A DNA stretch of 64,000 nt from Natrinema sp. CBA1119. GTDB lineage: Archaea > Halobacteriota > Halobacteria > Halobacteriales > Natrialbaceae. Below are positions 8,714 to 18,006 of the stretch, one piece after another. Below the pieces are notes generated by a model. The model was not told where the DNA came from and did not search any database. It worked only from the letters and a program-made list of their open reading frames with translations. The DNA lies in NCBI RefSeq assembly GCF_002572525.1, contig NZ_PDBS01000001.1, forward strand, positions 2,604,001 through 2,668,000. Reading direction: 5' to 3'. Each line of letters begins with the position of its first letter. Within the stretch, counting starts at the first letter, position 1. The position numbers were made by a program, and so were the translations under genes.

Positions 8714-9882
8714 TGGACCTTCAGGAGCGAATCGCTCGCCGTCGATCGGCGCGGCAGGGGAGACGAATCGTCGTGGATCGCGACCAGCTCAGCCCGGTCG
8801 TCCACCGGCCGGAACCGGTCGGCCGGGGCCCCGTGCTGGAGCAACTGCTCGACGCGCTCGAGCCGGTCTTCGACGGGGGGCTGCCGCCGCCGGTCGCGAT
8901 CGTCGGGCCGTCGGGATCGGGAACGTCGGCGGTCGTGACCGCGATGTTCGACGCGTTGAACGACCAGTTCGGCGGCTCGAGCCGGGAGATCGCGACGACG
9001 ACAAGGGGCGGACGCACCGAGCCGGTGACCTGGTTCGTCACCGTCGACGGCCGGCAGGTCGAGAGTCCCTTCGCGTTCTATCGAGCGGTGCTGTCGGGGC
9101 TCTCGTCGGAACGGGTGCCCGAGAGCGGCGTGGGCACCGACGACCTTCGCGAGCGCCTCCAAGACAGGCTGTCCCGTCCGGATCGGCGCGCCGTCGTCGC
9201 GATCGATCACCACGACGAGCCCGAGACCCTCGCGATCGATCGCGTTTGCGAGTTGCTATCGCCGGTCGAGGACCGCGTCGCCACGGTCACGGTCGGACGG
9301 ACCGAACCCGACGATCACCGAGGCGAGACGGTCACCGTCCCGGCCTACCGCAATCACGAACTCGTCGACGTCGTCACCGATCGCGTTTCGACGGGACTCG
9401 CGGCGGGCGCGCTCGATCACGACGCAGTCCGTGAACTGGCCGACTGGGCCGACGGGAACGCCCACGACGCGCTCGCGGCCCTGTTCGGCGCCGCCGTCCT
9501 CGCGAGCGAGGACGAGGCCGAGCGGATCGAGTCCCCCCACCTCGAGGCGGCGCGGACCGACGTGCCCGACGACGGCGTGCACGTCGCTCGAGCGCTCGCG
9601 CTTTCAGCCACCCGGCAGCGGGTGTTGCTCGCGCTCGTCGATATCGATCCGAGTGACAGCCCGATCCGCGAGCTAGCGAGCGCTATCGCCGCCCGGTCGT
9701 CACTCACCGTCGGAACGGTCACGCGATTCCTCTACGAACTCGCGGATCGAGGCGTCATCGAACGGGTTCGGTTGTCGTCCTCCGGTCACAACAGCGGGCG
9801 GCAACCCAGCACGGTCGAACCGCGGTACCCCACGATCGCGTTCCGATCGCTGACGACGGTCTCGCTCGACGACACTCCGTGA
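8713..9882 (+). CDS. Cdc6/Orc1-like AAA protein with altered Walker A
   Basis: A 389-residue protein resembling Orc1/Cdc6-type AAA ATPases, with the nucleotide loop near residues 65-73, a Walker B-like AVVAIDHHDEP near 157-167, and a C-terminal winged-helix region (residues 300-375). The loop reads GPSGSGTSA, with Thr where the catalytic Lys should be, so ATP hydrolysis is doubtful. It overlaps glpC by one base (TAATG) and precedes a CHAT protein. Such Cdc6-like proteins occur in haloarchaea outside replication origins, and no origin-type repeats are seen here. A role in replication is unlikely; a regulatory or signalling role is inference. Confidence 0.7.
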   Translation: MDLQERIARRRSARQGRRIVVDRDQLSPVVHRPEPVGRGPVLEQLLDALEPVFDGGLPPPVAIVGPSGSGTSAVVTAMFDALNDQFGGSSREIATTTRGGRTEPVTWFVTVDGRQVESPFAFYRAVLSGLSSERVPESGVGTDDLRERLQDRLSRPDRRAVVAIDHHDEPETLAIDRVCELLSPVEDRVATVTVGRTEPDDHRGETVTVPAYRNHELVDVVTDRVSTGLAAGALDHDAVRELADWADGNAHDALAALFGAAVLASEDEAERIESPHLEAARTDVPDDGVHVARALALSATRQRVLLALVDIDPSDSPIRELASAIAARSSLTVGTVTRFLYELADRGVIERVRLSSSGHNSGRQPSTVEPRYPTIAFRSLTTVSLDDTP

Positions 9883-9919
9883 TCGGTGACGCTCCGTGAT
9901 CGGTGACGCTCCGTGATCG
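9875..9919 (+). repeat. 17-bp tandem repeat at the 3' end of the AAA gene
   Basis: The unit CTCCGTGATCGGTGACG is present twice exactly, plus an 11-base third start. The first copy spans the stop codon of the AAA gene, so the coding end has been duplicated into the gap before the CHAT gene. It is probably slippage, with no sign of a binding-site arrangement. Confidence 0.8.
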
Positions 9920-9979
9920 ACGGCCGATACAATCATTTTTGACCGTGCGGCGGAATGAGTTGGACGACAACGGGGACAC

Positions 9980-12052
9980 ATGACTATCGAGATCGCGGAA
10001 ACGGCCAGCCCGTCCGGGCTCGAGGTATACGATTCCATCGAGCAACGCCGCTTGCAGATCGAAGCGCCGGGGACAGTGTCGTTCGATGCGGTCGAGGGGG
10101 AGTTCTGTTTCCCGATCGACGAGACGTGCCGACTCGAGACCGATTCGATCACGTTCAATCAGCTCTACTCCGTCACCGTTCACGACGAAACCGGTCGCAC
10201 GGAGGCGAGTTTCGACGCCAGTGAAACGGTTCAACTCGAGGAACGGACCCAATTCGTGGGGTTGAGCGGCCCGATCAAGCTGTACTGTCGCATCGACGCA
10301 CCGGGCACGATCGACATCGGGCTGACGTCGATCCGGATTTCGACCGATCGAGAGACGACGGTTGAACTCGGTGCGCGGTCACTCCACGACCGGCCGCGGG
10401 GGACTATCACCACACCGCCCGACGTCGAATCGATGATGGAGGCCGTTTCCGCGCTTCCGTCCGCTCTCAAAACGACCTCGCCGGAGCGGACGTGGCCGAC
10501 GCTGCGCGGCCATCCGCCGTTGCTCGAACTCGGCGACCGACTCGAGATTCCCGACGCTATCGATCCACCGGACGGCGAGATCTCGCTGACCGTCCCGCGG
10601 GAGTACGCTTCGGTATATCAGGTCGCTCCGCTCGCGTTCTTCCTCGGGGCGACGATCCGGCCCGGGACCGAGCCGATGCTCGAGACGTCGCGCTTCGAGT
10701 ACTCGCTCTCGACTCCCCGCTCGTTCGAAGACGAGATGGCCCACCTTCTGAAACGATTCTTCTTTCTCGACGCGATCGTCCGTATGGACGGCATGTTCCG
10801 GTATGAACTGCTAGAACGGGCCTCGCTCGAGGACGACCTCCCGTTCGACCTCGCGGAAACATACGACCTGTCGCTTTCTCACCGGCTCAACCGATACCTC
10901 GAGGTTCCCTTCGAGGTGATCGAACCCCACGTCCCGCGGTGGCCGCTGACCGCCCACGTGCCATCGGAGCCCGAAAGCGCCTCGTTGCTCCCGTTCATCG
11001 TCAACGAACTCGGAATCGTCCGCGAGACGCGGGGGCAGACGCCCGAGTCGATCCCGTCTCCGGAAACGACGAGTTCACAACTCGTTCGGTCGGCGACGAC
11101 GTATCGCTCTCCCTCGAAGTTCCGGGACGAGCCCGAGTTCGTCGTTCCGGCCGTGACGGGCGAGTCCGTCGAACACGCCTGGTTCGGGGACGGTATTCCC
11201 CAGCAGGCCTCGAAGGCGACGCTCGAGGCGTACCAGAGCCAACTTGAACACAGGAAACCGGTCGAGTCGATCGAACTCCTGCTCGTCTGTAACGACGTTC
11301 GGATGATGGACGAACACGACTCGCTCGACGGCAGCTACGGCAATCGGGAGGACCTCCCCTTCGAAATCGACTCGAAGTTCGGCGTCGGTTCCGAGCAATT
11401 GGCCGCGCTGCTAACCGACGGTGGCTACGACTTCTTTCACTACATCGGGCACGCGACCGAAGACGGACTCCGCTGTCCCGACGGGGACCTCGACATCCGA
11501 ACTCTCGAATCGGTTGACCTCGGCGTCTTCTTCCTGAATGCGTGCCGGTCATACGAACAGGGGCTTGCACTCACCCGCCGCGGCGCGTTCGGCGGCGTCG
11601 GCACGTACGCCGATGTCATCAACGAGGACGCCGTCACGGCCGGCGAGACCATAGCCAGACTGCTCAACCGCGGCTTCCCGCTTCGGGGGGCGCTCGAAAT
11701 CGCTCGAGACAACGCCATGCTCGGAGAGCAGTATCTCATCGTCGGCGACGGTTCGACGGATATCGCCCAGTCGGACGGCGGTGCGCCGATGCTCGTCGCG
11801 ATCGACTCTCGCGACGGGGACGGATACGATTTCTCCGCCAAATCGTACTCGACGAAGGAGTTCAAACTGGGAACCACGACGGCCTCGCCTATCGATTCGG
11901 TGTCCGACTGTCACCTCACTCCGAGCCACACGCCGCAGCTGCCGGTCGAGACGATGGAGCTTCAGGAATACCTCACCTGGACGGAGTTACCGGTCGTCGT
12001 CGACGACGAGTTACACTGGAACGACGGCATCGGAACGTCGCTACTAAATTGA
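9980..12052 (+). CDS. CHAT domain (caspase-like) protein
   Basis: A 690-residue protein. The C-terminal part (about residues 430-610) is a CHAT domain, a caspase-like cysteine peptidase fold: the catalytic His is H491 in HYIGHATEDG and the catalytic Cys is C522 in FFLNACRSYEQG, each after a hydrophobic strand. The first 400 residues are a haloarchaeal region I do not recognise, rich in beta strands at the start. No signal peptide is seen, so it is probably cytoplasmic. It follows the AAA gene by about 100 bases and faces a 44-residue membrane peptide gene. CHAT proteases act in programmed death and defence in other prokaryotes; that role here is inference. Confidence 0.8.
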   Translation: MTIEIAETASPSGLEVYDSIEQRRLQIEAPGTVSFDAVEGEFCFPIDETCRLETDSITFNQLYSVTVHDETGRTEASFDASETVQLEERTQFVGLSGPIKLYCRIDAPGTIDIGLTSIRISTDRETTVELGARSLHDRPRGTITTPPDVESMMEAVSALPSALKTTSPERTWPTLRGHPPLLELGDRLEIPDAIDPPDGEISLTVPREYASVYQVAPLAFFLGATIRPGTEPMLETSRFEYSLSTPRSFEDEMAHLLKRFFFLDAIVRMDGMFRYELLERASLEDDLPFDLAETYDLSLSHRLNRYLEVPFEVIEPHVPRWPLTAHVPSEPESASLLPFIVNELGIVRETRGQTPESIPSPETTSSQLVRSATTYRSPSKFRDEPEFVVPAVTGESVEHAWFGDGIPQQASKATLEAYQSQLEHRKPVESIELLLVCNDVRMMDEHDSLDGSYGNREDLPFEIDSKFGVGSEQLAALLTDGGYDFFHYIGHATEDGLRCPDGDLDIRTLESVDLGVFFLNACRSYEQGLALTRRGAFGGVGTYADVINEDAVTAGETIARLLNRGFPLRGALEIARDNAMLGEQYLIVGDGSTDIAQSDGGAPMLVAIDSRDGDGYDFSAKSYSTKEFKLGTTTASPIDSVSDCHLTPSHTPQLPVETMELQEYLTWTELPVVVDDELHWNDGIGTSLLN

Positions 12053-12136
12053 GAACGAGGGTCTTCGCGACGGCGGACTCGATACGGTTCAGTTTCTGTT
12101 CACGACGGAACGGTTCGAAGCGATTCTCTCCCGATA

Positions 12137-12271
12137 TCAGGGTCCCACTTGGGACATGCTTCCCGCTGCGACCGACCCTGCCTGACTGAGCAGGACGAAC
12201 AGGGTGAACAGCGCGCCGATCATTCGGGGGTGCTTTGCGAGGTAGTCTTTCATGCTGTTTTTCGCGGACAT
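12137..12271 (-). CDS. 44-residue membrane peptide (haloarchaeal DUF7503-like)
   Basis: A very short gene on the minus strand. The product starts MSAKNSMKDYLAKHPRMIGA, has one hydrophobic helix (about residues 17-36) and ends SMSQVGP. The order (charged start, KHPRMIG, one helix, GP end) matches a family of tiny haloarchaeal proteins I recall as DUF7503, often near CHAT or AAA genes. A good TATA-like stretch (AAATTTATT around 12300) lies about 28 bases before the ATG, supporting a leaderless transcript. It is convergent with the CHAT gene, 84 bases away. Function is unknown; a membrane partner or target of the CHAT protease is a guess. Confidence 0.75.
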   Translation of the reverse strand: MSAKNSMKDYLAKHPRMIGALFTLFVLLSQAGSVAAGSMSQVGP

Positions 12272-12437
12272 CGCAATCCAATGGTTGTTTCCAATGGGAA
12301 TAAATTTATCTAATAGTTACATATAGTAATTATTATGTTTCAACGAGAACGGTTCTCGAAAGGGGAGACGGCAGTCGGATTCCGGTTTTCAGCGGCTAGT
12401 CAGCGATAGTTCCGTACTCGATGACAGTGGCGTGTCG

Positions 12438-12854
12438 TTACAATAATACCACTGATTCGGACCAACGACAGCCGCGACAGCCACAACTGCCGGCCGTTCC
12501 GATGGGCCAACCCGCTGGATCGTCGCCAGCCCCGCACCCGATAACCGGAACGCCCACCGATCGAAGCCGGAGAACCGCGAGCGACGCGGTTCGATACCGC
12601 TCGAGGACCCGTCGAACGACGCGGTTCATCCGGCTCACCGCGGCGCTCCTGCTGATCACGAACCCCGCGGTCGAGTCGGTCGCGCGACGATCGATCCGTC
12701 GTTCGATCTCGGCAGCCAACGCGATTGCCAGCGCCCCGAGGTTTCGATCGCACCGACCGACGATCGATGCGCGCGTCGCCTTCGAGACGCCGGCCGCGAT
12801 GTCGGCCGATCCCGTGGAACCCCCCTCGAGAGACGCCGGGAGAGCCGTTCGCAT
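12438..12854 (-). CDS. hypothetical protein downstream of aglB
   Basis: A 138-residue minus-strand frame, 92 bases downstream of aglB and in the same direction. I do not recognise the product. The first 105 codons show the strong G/C third-position bias typical of real genes here and encode an Ala/Arg-rich, probably helical sequence. The last 30 residues are Gly/Cys/Trp-rich and less convincing. The long plus-strand frame covering the same bases is Arg/Ser-rich and is judged a shadow. Real expression is uncertain. Confidence 0.4.
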   Translation of the reverse strand: MRTALPASLEGGSTGSADIAAGVSKATRASIVGRCDRNLGALAIALAAEIERRIDRRATDSTAGFVISRSAAVSRMNRVVRRVLERYRTASLAVLRLRSVGVPVIGCGAGDDPAGWPIGTAGSCGCRGCRWSESVVLL

Positions 12855-12946
12855 CGCTCGTGTCGTATTTCGGAGTCGCTCAAAAACGTTCTCGGCTTTC
12901 GCACCGATCGAGAACCGAGTCGCGACGCGAAGAACGGACAGCCGCG

Positions 12947-15889
12947 TTAGTGTGCTCGTTGCGGTGCGACCGGCTCGAACGCGTTCGCGGTCCCGTTGTC
13001 GGCAGTTCCGTCGTCCGACGAGTTGGTACCGTCCGTGCTTCCGTCGTCGGTTTCGTTGCCGGTCGTTTCGTTACCCGCCGTCTCGTTGCTCGGCGTTTCG
13101 TTACCGGGCGGATCTTCGACCTCCTCGAGGTCGCCGACGCTGACGGTGTCGCCCTCCACCACTTCGCGCTCGGGAACGGCCGTCTCTCCGGTGAACTGCT
13201 GGAAGCCCTGTTCGCCGGACGCGAAGACGCTGACGGTGTAGTTGCCGGTCGCCTCGACGCTACTGTTGGTGTAACCGTCCTCGACGCCGAGTTCATCGTT
13301 GGTCGCGTACGGCACCTGTAGCTCGTAGGTCCCGTCCTCCGAGATACCGGACTGCTGGGTGTAGTTGAACGTCCGCCCCGAATCGGTCTCGAGTTCGACT
13401 CTGGCCGAGACCGTGGCGTTGTCGGTATCGGACACGTTCGTCCCCTCGAGATCGCCGGCGATCGTCGCTCCCTCGACGCGTTCGAACGTCTTCACGGCGG
13501 CCGCGCTCTTGGCATCGAAGACCTGCACGTTCGGCTGGTTCTGAAGCTGTGCAAGCTGTGATTGGGTCACTCGCTGGTTGACGGCCACTGCGGGTTGTCC
13601 CTGACCGGGAGATACCTGATTGCCGTTCCCGTCGACGTGGATGACCTGTCCGCTGTCGTCGACCTGCGCGTAGCTGACGAAGAACGCCGTTCCCGCGCTG
13701 GCGTCCTCGTGGACGAGCCGGTAGTGCTCCATGCCGCTGGTATCGTCGAAGTACAACTGCGACAGCATCGTGTCGTCGTACGGCAGGTCGCCGTAGACCT
13801 CCCCGAGTTCGCTCGCGTTGATCGGCTGGCCGTTGTAGTCCTCGGGCGTCACGTAGTGGGAGTAGTTCGGCCCGGACCACTGGGTGATCGCGCCGAACTT
13901 CGAACCGGCCATCTGGTAGTCGGCCATCACGTATCGAATCGGCTCCTCGGAGTCGCTCTGAGCGGCCGCCTCGCGGAGTTCCTCGTCGGAGCGATCGGCG
14001 ACCGGCTCGCCCGCGGCGATCGCGTCGAGAACCAGTTCACCGCGCTCCTCGGACTCGGCGGTCAGGAACGCCGACGATGACTGCGCATTCTGCTGGAACG
14101 GGTTCGAGTGCGGAATCCGTTCTGCCTGGGTGGTTATCAGGTGGCCGTAGTCCCACCACGACATGACGCCGTAGGCACCCTCCGGATACTCGTGATCGCC
14201 GTCACCCGGATTGTACGTCCCGTAGTAATCGAGTTGATCAGCGTTCGATGCATTACCGTAGTTCCCCGGCGCGGGGGTGTTCTCCTGCATCCACTCGTTC
14301 GACCCCTCCCACGTGATGGAGGAGGAATGCGGGCCGGTCTGTTCGCCTTGACTCCACGCGGTCGCCTGCGCAAGTGGCGGCAGGAGCGGCGCGAAGAGGA
14401 GCAGGACGACGAGTAGGACGACGATCACCTGATAGGTTTCGACCTGTCTGATGGAATCGAGGCTACTCTCGAGGTCGAGGTCAAAGAGGCGGGTGATTTC
14501 CGCGACGAACGCCGCGTTGACTACTGCGACCGCGAGCGTGAGGTAGTACATGAAGCGCACCTGCGTCGCGGCCATGCTGATCAGGAACAGCGCCCAGACG
14601 ATGACCAGCGTGTGCTCGGCGCGGAATTTGCGACCGAGGAGCGGCCGAATCGCGAGGAATGCCAGCCCGGCGAGCATCGTGTAGAACGCGCTCCCGAACT
14701 CGGTGAAGACGCGGTCGAAGAAGTTCTCCGGCGGCTGGGCCTCGGCGATGGTGAGGTCAGTGGCCGTCCCGCCGAACGGGAGCATACGACGCGTCGCGTT
14801 CCCGATGATCGAGTCGAACAGACTCGGGACGGCGAGCCACATCACGACGAACGTCGCAGCGATGAGTCCGCCGATTGCGACGGGGTAGTATTGGCGCTCG
14901 AGGTCACGATTATTCCATTCTCGCGCGAGCCAGGCCATGAAGACACAGCCGGCGGCCACGAGGAAAGCGGTAAGCGGCTGGAGGAGACCGAAACTCGTCG
15001 AGCTCGTACTTCCTGGTCGCTCCATGAGCAGGATCGTCAGGAGGGCCGTCACGCCGAGGCTCACCGCGCCCACGAAGGCGACGTGATCCGGCGAGACACC
15101 GCGGAGATAGTCGAGACAGAGCTGGACGGTGAAGAAGATGGCGAAGATACCGATCAGGAGGATCGCCGACGGCCAGACCCAGATGTAGAGCGTGAGCGCG
15201 AGTCCGGCGAGAGCGCTGTAAATAGCGGGCGTCCGGAGCGCGTCCCAGTCCCTGTCGACGACCAGTTCGTAGATCGGCTTCTCGCGTTCGGCGACGGTAA
15301 GCGCGACCATCATCGCGAGGATCGCGATCGCCATGAACAGGACCTCGCCGACGTGGTGGTCGAGCTGTCCGACTGTCGATCGAGAGAGGAACTGTCCCTT
15401 CGCGAGTGCGAGGACAAGGACGGAGACAACGCCGCCGAGCGTGCCGCCGAGCCGCCGACCCGCGTAGAAGACCGGGATCGCGACGAGCGCGGCCATGACC
15501 GGAATCGAGAGCAGCGAGACCGTATAGAGGGTCTGCTGTGACGGATCACCGAGTCCGATGATCATCGCGACAGTGACGATGAGTTGATCGAACAGCGTCC
15601 CGAACTGGCCGACGTAGTTTCCGGTCGGGAACCCCGTCCAGACCTCGTACGGCATCGTGTGCGGGTAATTTTCCGCCGTCCAGTTGATCGTCCGCCAGTG
15701 ATACCAGGAGTCGACCCCCGCCAGGGCGGGCGTGCCGTCCTCGGTCACGAACCGGCTGTACGACTGGGTTCGCAACCAGACCATAAACAGCATCACGGCC
15801 CCGATCACGGGAAGGTGATACCAGTCTCGGAACGACTCGAGGACGGACGTTTCGGTCCCGTCCTCGACACGTTCGGTGTCGGTGCTCAT
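12947..15889 (-). CDS. aglB: archaeal oligosaccharyltransferase (STT3/AglB)
   Basis: AglB (980 residues) transfers the completed lipid-linked glycan to Asn in N-x-S/T sites of S-layer glycoprotein and other exported proteins. About 13 membrane helices fill residues 30-520, and the large extracellular catalytic domain holds the signature WWDYG at residues 578-582. I start at 15889 (MSTDTERVED), because an AT-rich TATA-like stretch sits 26-35 bases before it. The C-terminal tail is a Thr/Asn/Asp-rich stretch with several NET sequons. The gene anchors the agl cluster and is divergent from the aglG-like gene. Confidence 0.96.
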   Translation of the reverse strand: MSTDTERVEDGTETSVLESFRDWYHLPVIGAVMLFMVWLRTQSYSRFVTEDGTPALAGVDSWYHWRTINWTAENYPHTMPYEVWTGFPTGNYVGQFGTLFDQLIVTVAMIIGLGDPSQQTLYTVSLLSIPVMAALVAIPVFYAGRRLGGTLGGVVSVLVLALAKGQFLSRSTVGQLDHHVGEVLFMAIAILAMMVALTVAEREKPIYELVVDRDWDALRTPAIYSALAGLALTLYIWVWPSAILLIGIFAIFFTVQLCLDYLRGVSPDHVAFVGAVSLGVTALLTILLMERPGSTSSTSFGLLQPLTAFLVAAGCVFMAWLAREWNNRDLERQYYPVAIGGLIAATFVVMWLAVPSLFDSIIGNATRRMLPFGGTATDLTIAEAQPPENFFDRVFTEFGSAFYTMLAGLAFLAIRPLLGRKFRAEHTLVIVWALFLISMAATQVRFMYYLTLAVAVVNAAFVAEITRLFDLDLESSLDSIRQVETYQVIVVLLVVLLLFAPLLPPLAQATAWSQGEQTGPHSSSITWEGSNEWMQENTPAPGNYGNASNADQLDYYGTYNPGDGDHEYPEGAYGVMSWWDYGHLITTQAERIPHSNPFQQNAQSSSAFLTAESEERGELVLDAIAAGEPVADRSDEELREAAAQSDSEEPIRYVMADYQMAGSKFGAITQWSGPNYSHYVTPEDYNGQPINASELGEVYGDLPYDDTMLSQLYFDDTSGMEHYRLVHEDASAGTAFFVSYAQVDDSGQVIHVDGNGNQVSPGQGQPAVAVNQRVTQSQLAQLQNQPNVQVFDAKSAAAVKTFERVEGATIAGDLEGTNVSDTDNATVSARVELETDSGRTFNYTQQSGISEDGTYELQVPYATNDELGVEDGYTNSSVEATGNYTVSVFASGEQGFQQFTGETAVPEREVVEGDTVSVGDLEEVEDPPGNETPSNETAGNETTGNETDDGSTDGTNSSDDGTADNGTANAFEPVAPQRAH

Positions 15890-16061
15890 TAGGTTGCACC
15901 AGACGCAAGTCAAGAATAAGTCTTGTTGTATACTCGCGCGCCGTTGCTATCTCGAGTCCAACCAGGGGTAATTCGGTGATTGTCTTTGATACGTGAGGAA
16001 CGTGTTAGCAGCTCCGAGTGAACGAAAAAGCTTATTCAGGCGTCACCGAAAGCCGTTTGCG

Positions 16062-17021
16062 ATGAAGGTCTCCGTCGTCATCTGTACTTATGCGATGGAA
16101 CGCTACGACGTCTTTTCCGAGTGTGTCGACAGCGTTCTCGCACAGACGTACGAGCCGCTCGAGGTCGTGATCGTGGTCGATGGGAACGATGCGGTTTTCG
16201 AGCGCGTGCAAGATGATTACGGCGGGAGAGAGGACGTCGTCCTCCACTGTAACGACGAGAATCAGGGGATTTCGTACAGTCGGACTCGAGGGGCCGAGAT
16301 CGCAACTGGGGAGGTCGTGGCGTTTATCGACGACGACGCCGTTGCTGAGCCGGATTGGGTCGAAGAGCTGGCTCGAGTGTACGAGGAAAGCGACGCGATC
16401 GCGGTCGGCGGCCACGCGAAACCGGACTGGGTGACTGAGAAGCCTGACTTCTTCCCCGAGGAGTTCTACTGGCTGGTCGGCTGTGACGAGCGCGGGATGG
16501 GCGAGCACATGGAGGAGTTGCGGAACACGTACGGCTCGAATATTTCGTTTCGGCGGGACGTGTTCCTCTCGGTGGGTGGCTACGACGAGAACACGGGTCG
16601 CCACGGCGATCGGCACATCCAGGCCCACGAAGCGCCGGTCTGTATTCGGATGGCTAACACGTACGGGAAAGGCGTGATCTACAATACGGATGCCGTGGTC
16701 CACCACAAGTTGTTCGACTACCGCGGTGACTTCCGCTGGCTCGTGTTCCGGTCGTTCTGGCAGGGCTACTCGAAGCGGATTATGGATCTGCTCTTGCCCG
16801 AAGCAAAGGGGGACAAGAACGAGTACTTGGGGCAGTTGCTGCTCGAGTACGTACCGGATCGGTTGTCGGAGCTGGTGCGGCGACCCTCGAGTGCGAAGGC
16901 ACAACAGCTCGTGACGATTGTTATCTTTACCGCTGCGGTCGGCTTCGGCTACCTGTACGGACTGGCCGATGTCGATCGATCGGAGCTGACTCTTGATCGC
17001 GATGCGGCGGTCGACGTCTGA
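16062..17021 (+). CDS. aglG: family 2 glycosyltransferase, AglG-like
   Basis: A 319-residue GT-A glycosyltransferase with N-terminal strand VSVVICTYAMERY, donor motif FIDDDAVAEPDW, and a late membrane segment (about residues 285-305). Overall layout and position beside aglB match AglG of Haloferax, which adds a glucuronic acid to the dolichol-phosphate-linked glycan. The ATG at 16062 is chosen because a TATA-like CTTATT lies about 30 bases upstream and the family similarity starts at its second residue. Exact sugar specificity cannot be read from sequence. Confidence 0.8.
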   Translation: MKVSVVICTYAMERYDVFSECVDSVLAQTYEPLEVVIVVDGNDAVFERVQDDYGGREDVVLHCNDENQGISYSRTRGAEIATGEVVAFIDDDAVAEPDWVEELARVYEESDAIAVGGHAKPDWVTEKPDFFPEEFYWLVGCDERGMGEHMEELRNTYGSNISFRRDVFLSVGGYDENTGRHGDRHIQAHEAPVCIRMANTYGKGVIYNTDAVVHHKLFDYRGDFRWLVFRSFWQGYSKRIMDLLLPEAKGDKNEYLGQLLLEYVPDRLSELVRRPSSAKAQQLVTIVIFTAAVGFGYLYGLADVDRSELTLDRDAAVDV

Positions 17022-17124
17022 CAGAGACGCAATTCTGTTCTGTCCTCGAGAGGAGCCTCGATTATCTTCTTACGACTTGATGTACTCTATCGCCGATTTC
17101 GATCGAATATCCGCTCGAGAACCG

Positions 17125-18006
17125 TTACTGGTCGAGTTCCAGGATTCCACCGAGATCGTCGCGTCGATCGTCCGTGAGGTACTCCTGGTAGTAGCCCAGT
17201 CCGCGGACGCCGGTGAGGAACCTCGAGAGCGCCCCGAAAGCGAATCGATCGCGCGTCTCGAGGTCGGGATCGGGTAACTTGACACCGCTTGGTCGCGGCG
17301 GGACGCCCGGCGTGCCGTATCGGTCGGAATAATATCGCTGGAGCTGGCAGAGTCCGCGGCCGACGCGGCGGTCCTTTCTGACAAGTTCGGATAGGGTGTT
17401 TCGTGTCGGGTGATACATCGTGACGTCCTCGGCGAAGTGCATGTCATAGCCCGCTTCGTGGACCCGGTTGCCGAACTCTTTGTCGCCGCCGGAGACGAGT
17501 CGGTGGTCAAAAAGGCCGACGTCTTCCAAGACCTCGCGGCGGACGAAAAGGCAACAGGTGGGGGCGAACTGCTGGTACTCGAGATACTGCTTGACGGGAA
17601 AGCCGGTGTGGTGATCGTAGCGAGCGGCGAGCGTCGGGGTGTCCGGGAGCGTGAGTTCGACGTTACAGCCCATGTAGTCGGCGTCTCGAGTTTGGAAGGT
17701 TTGGAGGGCCGACTCGAGCCAGTCCTCAGAGACGATCATGTCCGCGTCGACGAAGGCGAGGATGTCGCTGTCGGTGTTTCGGATACCGGTGTTGCGGGCG
17801 GCATAGGAGGACTGGATCCCGGTCTCGTGGTTGAGGGTAAGCCGATCATCGTCATATGACTGGACGACCTCTGGGGTACGATCAGTGGAGTTGTTATCGA
17901 CAACGACTATTTCGTGGTCGTGGCTGGTCTGTAGGGTGAGAAAAGACTCGAGGGTGGTCGCAATGCCCCCAGGATCGTTGTAGACTGGGATAATAATCGA
18001 AATCAT
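17125..18006 (-). CDS. family 2 glycosyltransferase, AglE-like
   Basis: A 293-residue GT2 enzyme. The opening strand is ISIIIPVYNDPGG, the metal-binding region is FVDADMIVSEDWL, and the acceptor-side segment is FDHRLVSGGDKEFGNRVHEAG. It resembles AglE-type transferases of haloarchaeal N-glycosylation. Its ATG overlaps the stop of the upstream paralogue by four bases (ATGA), so the two form a coupled pair. No strong membrane helix is seen, so it probably works at the inner membrane face as a peripheral protein. The sugar is unknown. Confidence 0.85.
   Translation of the reverse strand: MISIIIPVYNDPGGIATTLESFLTLQTSHDHEIVVVDNNSTDRTPEVVQSYDDDRLTLNHETGIQSSYAARNTGIRNTDSDILAFVDADMIVSEDWLESALQTFQTRDADYMGCNVELTLPDTPTLAARYDHHTGFPVKQYLEYQQFAPTCCLFVRREVLEDVGLFDHRLVSGGDKEFGNRVHEAGYDMHFAEDVTMYHPTRNTLSELVRKDRRVGRGLCQLQRYYSDRYGTPGVPPRPSGVKLPDPDLETRDRFAFGALSRFLTGVRGLGYYQEYLTDDRRDDLGGILELDQ

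Noticed and set aside
8713-9980. Replication origin beside a Cdc6-like gene
   Set aside because: No origin-type repeats or AT-rich unwinding element are seen, and the AAA protein lacks the Walker A Lys.
12421-13143. 240-codon plus-strand frame near the aglB end
   Set aside because: Arg/Ser-rich and overlapping the aglB coding end; the minus strand in the same region has better codon bias.
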